From the NCBI GenBank assembly GCA_051008735.1, contig JBPCXH010000111.1, positions 1 through 20,038 of the forward strand: 20,038 nucleotides of DNA, given 5' to 3'. The stretch comes from J054 sp051008735. GTDB lineage: Bacteria > Pseudomonadota > Gammaproteobacteria > Steroidobacterales > GCA-2729495. Shown here one piece after another: positions 15,228 to 20,038 of this stretch. The notes under the pieces are model-generated. The model was given only the letters and a program-made list of their open reading frames with translations, was not told where the DNA came from and searched no databases. How positions within the stretch are numbered: the first letter of the stretch is position 1; every line of letters starts with the position of its first letter. The position numbers were made by a program, and so were the translations under genes.

Positions 15228-16127
15228 TCAGAAGTAGTCATCAGCGGAGGCCAGTAATTCGACTGCCTGCGCCTGGGCAATATTATTAAATAAGGTCAGG
15301 CCCGGTGCCTGCGGATCGGCTGAAACTACTTCGACTAACAAGCGGTCATGAAGTTCACGATCATAAACCAGGCGGGCGTAGGTCTGAGCCAGCTCAACTT
15401 TCGCCGACAGATCCCGCCCATCACTCAGGCTGATGGCCTTCTCAAAGTATTCCCGCCCGCGCTCGGGCTGTCCGCCCAGAGCCGGCGGACGAAGCGAATT
15501 AAGAACACCCAGATATTTGTAGGCATCAGCCTCCCGCTCACCGGCGCCCAGGCTCAGGACGCGGTTCAACACCACTTCCACTTTCGGCAAATCTGCCAGC
15601 GCAATGAAGTCGCTGCTGTGGGCGCGAATAAACGCCAGATTGGCTATGCTGTAACTGAACAGGGCGTCGACAGTCTTCGGGCCCAGGGAATTAATCACCG
15701 CCTCGTAGTCGGCAAACTCCAGGCCCGTCAATTCGCAGGCATCTTTATCTGCCGCGCACAGCGCTTGCCGGCCATAGTCTCGTGATTTGCGGGTCAGGAT
15801 CATGGCACGCGCGGGATCGTCAACGAACACAATACCGTAAGCCGCATACAGTTCCGCCGCAGCACCGAGCACGGACGGTGAATCTGAGCCCTGGGCAAAA
15901 CTGTCCAGCAGGATCAGGTAAGCCGGCGTGGCCTCGCGGACAAGTTCCGGATCTTCCTGATCGAGGATTGCCGTGGACAGGTTATCCGCCACCCCGGAAG
16001 CGGCCGATGAAGCGATGCTGGCGCAACCGGACAGACAACTGCCCGCCACGATCAACAAACAGAACAGGGAAAGCCGGACAGCGACACCCGCCAGGCGGCG
16101 CCGAACAAGCAGCAACTGAGCAGACAA
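15228..16127 (-). CDS. tatT: TatT-family TRAP-associated lipoprotein
   Basis: A 299-residue lipoprotein. The lipobox LSGC gives Cys35 after a basic N-terminus and hydrophobic core. The mature part is alpha-helical with TPR-like units, including AYKYLGVLNSLRPPALGG, GREYFEKAISLSDGRDLSAK and YARLVYDRELHDRLL, and it ends DDYF, all familiar from the TatT family (TRAP-associated TPR proteins, type example TP0956 of Treponema pallidum). TatT forms a trimer that docks the binding protein and is proposed to help handle hydrophobic ligands. The start appears to be TTG at 16127 with no good ribosome site; it lies 23 bases after the rplS stop, so coupled translation from rplS is possible. The start could be slightly different. 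Confidence 0.88.
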   Translation of the reverse strand: MSAQLLLVRRRLAGVAVRLSLFCLLIVAGSCLSGCASIASSAASGVADNLSTAILDQEDPELVREATPAYLILLDSFAQGSDSPSVLGAAAELYAAYGIVFVDDPARAMILTRKSRDYGRQALCAADKDACELTGLEFADYEAVINSLGPKTVDALFSYSIANLAFIRAHSSDFIALADLPKVEVVLNRVLSLGAGEREADAYKYLGVLNSLRPPALGGQPERGREYFEKAISLSDGRDLSAKVELAQTYARLVYDRELHDRLLVEVVSADPQAPGLTLFNNIAQAQAVELLASADDYF

Positions 16128-16150
16128 GCCGAAGCCGGCGTGCGGCGATC

Positions 16151-16498
16151 TCAGCCGATCTTCTCCTTGATGCGCGCAGATTTGCCACTGCGCTCTCGCA
16201 GGTAATACAGCTTGGCGCGACGCACGTCGCCGCGGCGCTTTACCTGGATCGAGGCAATCGCTGGGCTATGGGTCTGGAACACGCGCTCCACGCCCTCGCC
16301 GTGAGAAATCTTGCGCACCGTGAACGATGAATTAAGCCCGCGGTTTTTCTTGGCAATTACGACACCTTCATAGGCCTGCAAACGTTCCCGCTCGCCTTCC
16401 TTGACCCTGACCTGCACCACAACCTGGTCGCCAGGGGCAAAGCCCGGGATATCGGCCTTCATCTGGGCCTGCTCAATTTCCTGTATGACGTTGCTCAT
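16151..16498 (-). CDS. rplS: 50S ribosomal protein L19
   Basis: A 115-residue L19 of normal length, starting ATG 16498 (MSNVIQEIEQAQM), with AGGTGG five bases upstream. A TTG five codons earlier is in frame but not favoured. Family sequence runs PGFAPGDQVVVQVRVKEG, RLQAYEGVVIAKKNRGLNSSFTVRKIS, GEGVERVFQTHSP and RRAKLYYLRERSGKSARIKEK. L19 lies at the interface of the 30S and 50S subunits. It is the last gene of the classical rpsP operon here. A terminator-like hairpin precedes it, and there is none after it before tatT. Confidence 0.98.
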   Translation of the reverse strand: MSNVIQEIEQAQMKADIPGFAPGDQVVVQVRVKEGERERLQAYEGVVIAKKNRGLNSSFTVRKISHGEGVERVFQTHSPAIASIQVKRRGDVRRAKLYYLRERSGKSARIKEKIG

Positions 16499-16510
16499 CG
16501 TGTCCACCTG

Positions 16511-16534
16511 CAAAAGACCCCGCTTCCGGCGGGG
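16511..16534 (-). terminator. Terminator-like hairpin between trmD and rplS
   Basis: On the minus strand CCCCGC (16534-16529) pairs with GCGGGG (16523-16518) around a five-base loop, and the strand continues TCTTTTG. This is a small Rho-independent terminator shape placed in the 50-base gap ahead of rplS. Partial termination, or a stabilised 5' end for a separate rplS message, are both possible. Confidence 0.5.
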
Positions 16535-16548
16535 CTGGCTATTGTAGC

Positions 16549-17307
16549 CTAATGTTCATGCGGCTTGGCAGCCGCTGCCTCTGCCAGGAATTCGTCCAGC
16601 AGACGTTCTTCCTCGGCGCTCAACTCTCTTCTTGCCAGCAGTTCTGGCCGGCGCTGGCTGGTTCTGCCCAGTGCCTGCTGTAACCGCCAGCGACGAATCT
16701 CTTCGTGGTTCCCGTCCAACAGGACCCGCGGCACCCGTCGGCCCGCGAATTCTTCCGGCCGCGTGAAATGCGGACAATCCAGCAGGCCGTCGCTAAACGA
16801 GTCCTGTGCCGCACTGTCCTCATCACCCAGGGTACCCGGCAACAGTCTCACCACCGCATCGATGATGGCTGCCGCCGCAACCTCTCCACCGCTCAGTACG
16901 AAGTCACCCAGCGAAATCTCGTCGTCCGCTGAGGCCTCTACCAGGCGCTCATCAAATCCTTCATACCGGCCGGCCACCAGGACCATCCCCGGCAAGGCCG
17001 CCAATTCCTCGGCCACCGACTGCCGGAATGGCCGCCCCTGGGGCGTCAGGAATACCACCCGACTGCCACTGGGAATTCGCTCCCGGGCGGTGGCTATGGC
17101 TGCCTGAAAGGGCTCTACCTTCAGCACCATGCCAGGCCCGCCCCCGTAAGGGCGATCGTCCACCGTCCGGTGAACATCCGTCGCATAATCACGCGGGTTC
17201 ACCGTGCCCAGGCGTACCAGGCCCTTGCGAATGGCCCGACCGCACACACCGTAGCCGGTGCCTGCAGCCACCATCTCCGGAAACAGTGTGACCACGCGTA
17301 TGTCCAT
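16549..17307 (-). CDS. trmD: tRNA (guanine37-N1)-methyltransferase TrmD
   Basis: A 252-residue SPOUT methyltransferase of usual length. The trefoil-knot S-adenosylmethionine site is clear: FLTPQGRPF, AGRYEGFDERL and SLGDFVLSGGE, with Asp169 in AQDSF at the same number as the catalytic Asp169 known in the family, and GLLDCPHFTRPEEF after it. The N-terminus (DIRVVTLFPEM) and PYGGGPGMV loop are typical. TrmD makes m1G37 in tRNAs that read codons beginning with C or G in the first position of Leu, Pro and Arg boxes, preventing frameshifts. AGGGA lies eight bases before the ATG. It sits 11 bases after rimM in the ribosomal operon. Confidence 0.98.
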   Translation of the reverse strand: MDIRVVTLFPEMVAAGTGYGVCGRAIRKGLVRLGTVNPRDYATDVHRTVDDRPYGGGPGMVLKVEPFQAAIATARERIPSGSRVVFLTPQGRPFRQSVAEELAALPGMVLVAGRYEGFDERLVEASADDEISLGDFVLSGGEVAAAAIIDAVVRLLPGTLGDEDSAAQDSFSDGLLDCPHFTRPEEFAGRRVPRVLLDGNHEEIRRWRLQQALGRTSQRRPELLARRELSAEEERLLDEFLAEAAAAKPHEH

Positions 17308-17318
17308 AGCGACGGTCC

Positions 17319-17831
17319 CTAGTAATCCGGTTCCCAGTCCACCTGGATAAACCCGGTCTCCAGATCCACCGACTGCACCACCGTGCCGTGCACGAAGGGA
17401 ATCAGGCGTCTCCTGTCACCGGTCACGACCATGACATCGTTCGCGCCGGTCTCCATCATTTTGTCCACCTGGCCCAGCAACTCGCCGGCGCTTGTGCGCA
17501 CGGTCAGTCCAACCAGATCACTCCAGAAATACTGGCCCTCGGCCGGTTTCTCCAGAATAGCGCGGGGCACCATAATTGCAGTGCCCGCCAGCGCCGCTGC
17601 TGCGTCCCGGTCGCCGATGCCTTCCAGGCGTGCCACATAGCCTTTGCCGTGGGCTCGCATTTCGTGTCTGGCAAGCTCCCGGTCGCCGCGGGGCAACCGC
17701 AATCGCCAGGGCGCATATTTTTCCAGGTTATCTGCCGGCGTGGTAAAGGATCGGACTCTCACCCAACCCTTCACACCGTAGGCGCCCTCGATACGAGCCA
17801 CGACCACCCAGTCCTGCGCAACCTCACTCAT
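17319..17831 (-). CDS. rimM: 16S rRNA processing protein RimM
   Basis: A 170-residue RimM with two domains. Residues about 8-95 form the N-terminal RimM domain (VVARIEGAYGVKGWVRVRSFT, then AARLEGIGDRDAAAALAGTAI). Residues about 100-168 form the PRC-barrel (FWSDLVGLTVRTSAG, GANDVMVV, RRLIPFVHG). RimM binds S19 and the 30S head and is needed for late 16S maturation. The gene lies 26 bases after rpsP and 11 before trmD, its classical place. Confidence 0.97.
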   Translation of the reverse strand: MSEVAQDWVVVARIEGAYGVKGWVRVRSFTTPADNLEKYAPWRLRLPRGDRELARHEMRAHGKGYVARLEGIGDRDAAAALAGTAIMVPRAILEKPAEGQYFWSDLVGLTVRTSAGELLGQVDKMMETGANDVMVVTGDRRRLIPFVHGTVVQSVDLETGFIQVDWEPDY

Positions 17832-17857
17832 CGGGAGCCTGCGCGACAGCAGTCCGA

Positions 17858-18118
17858 TCAGCTCGCGGCGGCTTGTTCCGCGCGGTAGCCTTTGAGCAGC
17901 GTTGCAACGCGATCAGACGGTTGCGCACCCTCGCCCACCCAGTGATCGAAACGGGGCACGTCGACGCGCAGCTTGTCTTCAGGGCGCGACGCCAGGGGGT
18001 TGAAGAAACCCAGTCTTTCCAGATAGCGGCCATCACGCCGGTTGCGCTGATCGGTGACGACGATGTGATAGAAGGGGCGCTTCTTTGCGCCACCGCGGGA
18101 CAAACGGATGCTGACCAT
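17858..18118 (-). CDS. rpsP: 30S ribosomal protein S16
   Basis: An 86-residue S16 from ATG 18118 (MVSIRLSRGGAKKRPFYHIV), the family start; the open frame extends 18 codons upstream but that part covers the leader hairpin and is not protein-like. Further family sequence is RDGRYLERLGFFNPLA and RFDHWVGEGAQPSDRVATLL. S16 is an early assembly protein of the 30S subunit. It is the first gene of the rpsP-rimM-trmD-rplS operon, with its own predicted promoter and a structured leader just downstream of ffh. Confidence 0.97.
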   Translation of the reverse strand: MVSIRLSRGGAKKRPFYHIVVTDQRNRRDGRYLERLGFFNPLASRPEDKLRVDVPRFDHWVGEGAQPSDRVATLLKGYRAEQAAAS

Positions 18119-18145
18119 GGGAATTCTTTGCCTCTCAAAACATGA

Positions 18146-18177
18146 CCGCCGCGGGGCCCGGTCAGGCTCCACGGCGG
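18146..18177 (-). promoter_or_regulatory. Leader hairpin of the rpsP operon
   Basis: On the minus strand CCGCCGTGG (18177-18169) pairs with CCGCGGCGG (18154-18146): nine base pairs, one of them G-U, around a 14-base loop. With the promoter predicted at 18190-18217 the hairpin would sit almost at the 5' end of the transcript, where it could protect the message or serve as a control element. TCATGTTTT follows it, which is poor as a terminator. Confidence 0.5.
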
Positions 18178-18189
18178 AGTAATCGAGCG

Positions 18190-18217
18190 ATTTTACTGGA
18201 TTTTTCGGGTTTGTGAA
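18190..18217 (-). promoter_or_regulatory. Predicted promoter of the rpsP operon
   Basis: Read on the minus strand, TTCACA (18217-18212) and TAAAAT (18195-18190) are separated by 16 bases. Transcription would begin near 18183, about 65 bases ahead of the rpsP ATG. The site lies just after the ffh stop codon and is a good sigma-70-like match. Confidence 0.58.
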
Positions 18218-18227
18218 GCTTTATGAG

Positions 18228-19577
18228 CTATCGGCCCGGCAGGCCCGGCAAACCCCGCAGGGCGCGCTTCATGCCGCCCTTGGACATTTTCTTCATCATT
18301 TTCTGCATTTGGGTGTGCTGCTTAAGTAGCCGATTCAGGTCAGGCACCGCCAAACCGGCGCCTGCGGCGATCCGCCGCTTCCGGGAACCATTGATAGTCT
18401 TGGGGAACCGCCGCTCCTGGGGGGTCATGGAATTGATCAGGGCCACCTGGCGCCGCAAGCCTTTCTCGTCCACCTGCTGCGCCAGCTGGCTGCCCGACAT
18501 CCCGCCGGGCAGGGGCATTTTGTCGAGCAGGCCCTCCAGGCCGCCCATGCCCATCATCTGCTCGAGCTGAGCGCGCAGATCATCCAGGTCAAAACCCTTG
18601 CCCTTGCGCACCTTGCGGGCCAGTTTTTCGGCCTTCTCCAGGTCGACCTTTTGCTCAACCTCTTCCACCAGGCTGAGCACATCGCCCATGCCGAGGATTC
18701 TGGACGCCATTCGCTCCGGGTGAAATAACTCCAGACCATCCAGATCCTCGCCTGTGCCCAGAAAGCAGATGGGCTTTCCCGTCACCTGTTTGACGGACAG
18801 GGCGGCACCGCCGCGCGCATCGCCGTCGGTCTTGGTCAGAATGACGCCCGTCAGGGGCAAGGCTTCGCCAAACGCAGCCGCCACATTGACGGCATCCTGA
18901 CCGGCCATGCTGTCGATCACGAACAGGGTTTCCTGCGGTTCAATCTCGCCGTGCAGGGCCCTGATTTCGTCCAGCATCCCTTCATCCAGCCGGGTGCGGC
19001 CCGCCGTATCCAGGATCAGCACACCGGCCTGAACGCGCCTGGCCTCAGCCAGGGCCGCCTGGGCAATGGCCAGGGGTTCCTGCTCCGGGCTGCACGGATG
19101 CCAGTCAGCCCCCACCTGCCCGGCCAATTGCTCCAGCTGCAGCATGGCAGCCGGTCGCCGGGTATCCAGACTGGTCAGCATGACCCGCTTGCCCTGGCGC
19201 TGCTGCAGATAGCGGGCCAGCTTGCCCGCCGTGGTGGTCTTACCCGCGCCCTGCAAGCCTGCCAGCAGGATGATGACGGGCGCCTGATGCCTGAGTTCAA
19301 AGCCACCGTCGCCGGCACCCAGCACCTCGCCCAGTTCGTCGTGAATAACCTTGATGAAAGCCTGGCCGGGACTCAGGCTGCGATTGACCTCGGTCCCCAC
19401 CGCCCGCTCGCGAACCCGCTCCACGAAACCACGCACCACGGGCAAGGCAACATCGGCTTCCAGCAAGGCCCGGCGCACATCGCGCACGGCCTCGCTCACG
19501 TTCTCTTCAGTCAGTCGACCCCTGCCACGGACGCGATCGGCAACGCCTCGCAGGCGCTCGCTAAGATTGTCGAACAT
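18228..19577 (-). CDS. ffh: Signal recognition particle GTPase Ffh
   Basis: A 449-residue Ffh with N, G and M domains. The N domain covers about 1-90. GTPase motifs follow: G1 GLQGAGKT (107-114), DTRRPAA (138-144), G3 DTAGR (190-194) and G4 TKTDGDARGG (248-257). The methionine-rich M domain (about 300-449) includes the MMGMGGLEGLLDKMPLPGGM finger loop and the RNA-binding NSMTPQERRFP ... GSRKRRIAAGAG part. Ffh binds 4.5S RNA and targets membrane proteins to FtsY at the inner membrane. No 4.5S RNA gene is visible in the window. GGAG lies 10 bases before the ATG. It is followed by the rpsP operon, a common neighbourhood, and is divergent from a CNNM/CorC-family gene as in many gammaproteobacteria. 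Confidence 0.98.
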   Translation of the reverse strand: MFDNLSERLRGVADRVRGRGRLTEENVSEAVRDVRRALLEADVALPVVRGFVERVRERAVGTEVNRSLSPGQAFIKVIHDELGEVLGAGDGGFELRHQAPVIILLAGLQGAGKTTTAGKLARYLQQRQGKRVMLTSLDTRRPAAMLQLEQLAGQVGADWHPCSPEQEPLAIAQAALAEARRVQAGVLILDTAGRTRLDEGMLDEIRALHGEIEPQETLFVIDSMAGQDAVNVAAAFGEALPLTGVILTKTDGDARGGAALSVKQVTGKPICFLGTGEDLDGLELFHPERMASRILGMGDVLSLVEEVEQKVDLEKAEKLARKVRKGKGFDLDDLRAQLEQMMGMGGLEGLLDKMPLPGGMSGSQLAQQVDEKGLRRQVALINSMTPQERRFPKTINGSRKRRIAAGAGLAVPDLNRLLKQHTQMQKMMKKMSKGGMKRALRGLPGLPGR

Positions 19578-19613
19578 GTTCGAAAGGCTCCAGGGACAGG
19601 AATACGGCCGCCG

Positions 19614-19619
19614 ATTCTA
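19614..19619 (-). promoter_or_regulatory. Possible -10 box for ffh
   Basis: On the minus strand TAGAAT lies about 37 bases before the ffh ATG. No convincing -35 hexamer is found 16 to 18 bases further upstream, so this is only a tentative site. Confidence 0.25.
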
Positions 19620-19665
19620 ACGTTCCGGGGCTTGTGTGGTGTGCTGAGAATAAAGCCCGGCTTCC

Positions 19666-19694
19666 TTGACACGCTCTGTGCCGGTAGCGACGAT
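19666..19694 (+). promoter_or_regulatory. Possible promoter for the CNNM/CorC-family gene
   Basis: A perfect TTGACA (19666-19671) is followed after 17 bases by GACGAT (19689-19694), a poor -10. It lies upstream of the AAGGAGA ribosome site and TTG start. The -35 is striking, but the pair as a whole is weak. Confidence 0.3.
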
Positions 19695-19729
19695 GTGGCT
19701 ACCCAAGGTAATAAAGGAGACATCCCGCG

Positions 19730-20038
19730 TTGGATGACGACATACACCTAGGATTTTTATTAACAATCCTAGCTATCCTATTGTTTTTGTCAGCTTTTTT
19801 CTCCGGTACCGAGACCGCACTGATGAGCGTGAATCGGTACCGTCTCCGCCATCGGGCTCGCAATGGGCACCGCGGAGCGCAACTGGCAGATAAGCTCCTG
19901 CAGCGACCGGACCGCCTGATCGGCCTGATTCTGATCGGCAACAACCTGGTCAATATTTTCGCCGCGCAACTGGTGGGCTTCATGGCGCTGCGCCTGGGTG
20001 GCGCCTGGTGGCTGGCCGCCAGCGGCGTGCTGTTTACC
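19730..20038 (+). CDS. CNNM/CorC (DUF21) family membrane protein, 5' part
   Basis: The frame runs 103 codons off the right edge. I place the start at TTG 19730: a TAA stop at 19712-19714 leaves no earlier start, and AAGGAGA (19714-19720) lies nine bases upstream; the nearby ATG at 19734 is in another frame. The protein begins LDDDIHLGFLLTILAILLFLSAFF and continues SGTETALMSVNRYRLRHRA, then RLIGLILIGNNLVNIFAAQL. This is the N-terminus of the DUF21/CNNM transmembrane domain, found in CorC/YfjD-type proteins linked to magnesium or other cation efflux. The CBS and CorC_HlyC domains would be outside the window. It is divergent from ffh, a neighbourhood seen in other gammaproteobacteria. Confidence 0.85.
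   Translation, partial: MDDDIHLGFLLTILAILLFLSAFFSGTETALMSVNRYRLRHRARNGHRGAQLADKLLQRPDRLIGLILIGNNLVNIFAAQLVGFMALRLGGAWWLAASGVLFT

Noticed and set aside
15782..16330. 182-codon open frame on the plus strand opposite tatT and rplS
   Set aside because: It crosses two well-supported genes in antisense and its composition (rich in Arg, Pro, Gln, Gly) is that of a shadow frame.
19571..19582. Palindrome CGAACATGTTCG across the ffh start codon, resembling a Gram-positive LexA box
   Set aside because: The known box needs four bases between GAAC and GTTC; here there are two. It lies on the start codon of a housekeeping gene and the window suggests a gammaproteobacterium, whose LexA site is different.
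18951..19751. 266-codon open frame on the plus strand opposite ffh
   Set aside because: It is antisense to an unmistakable ffh, has no family resemblance, and such long shadow frames are expected in GC-rich coding DNA.
1..20038. Mobile element, CRISPR array, tRNA or defence system
   Set aside because: I looked for transposase or integrase sequence, spaced direct repeats, tRNA-like cloverleafs and defence proteins on both strands and found none.

Overview
This window reads as a chromosomal segment of a GC-rich, Gram-negative, aerobic proteobacterium, most likely a gammaproteobacterium. The evidence is an outer-membrane toolkit (a BepA-like TPR region, the lipoprotein MlaA, periplasmic MlaC), the classical rpsP-rimM-trmD-rplS ribosomal operon beside ffh, long-form SppA, an Rrf2-controlled SUF operon and a TRAP transporter. 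I cannot name the genus. I see no mobile elements, CRISPR arrays, tRNAs or rRNAs, and the genes look like resident chromosomal genes.

Layout. (1) 1-2139: a bepA-like 3' end overlaps mlaA on the + strand, convergent with an mlaC-like gene on the - strand. (2) 2140-2495: the only long non-coding stretch. It is partly AT-rich and holds an AT-rich palindrome, a cluster of alternating GAGCAA/TTGCTC arms, and the suf promoter with an IscR-type operator. (3) 2496-9290, + strand: Rrf2 regulator-sufB-sufC-sufD-sufS-sufU-sufT, mostly with overlapping or touching reading frames, then a SixA-type phosphatase. (4) 9312-18118, - strand: an unbroken co-directional run read from the right: rpsP, rimM, trmD, rplS, then tatT, dctP, dctQ, dctM (a TRAP transporter with a TatT lipoprotein), a PQQ-type sugar dehydrogenase lipoprotein, and sppA. 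(5) 18228-19577, - strand: ffh. (6) 19730 to the right edge, + strand: 5' part of a CNNM/CorC-family membrane protein.

How the genes work together. The SUF block is a full Fe-S assembly line: SufS takes sulfur from cysteine, SufU relays it, SufBCD is the ATP-driven scaffold, SufT probably helps cluster maturation, and the Rrf2 regulator senses cluster status and probably represses its own promoter. The SufS sequence has the histidine expected of a SufU partner, and no sufE or sufA is present. The ribosomal operon supplies S16, L19 and two RNA-related factors (RimM for 30S maturation, TrmD for m1G37 tRNA methylation). The TRAP genes encode a solute importer whose periplasmic receptor may work with the TatT lipoprotein, as known for the treponemal TatT/TatP pair.

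I did not find a clearly new biological system. The points most worth a second look are the TRAP/TatT genes joined without an evident terminator to a ribosomal protein operon, strong RNA hairpins at the sufB-sufC junction, the rpsP leader and the trmD-rplS gap, and the structured region between mlaC and the suf regulator.
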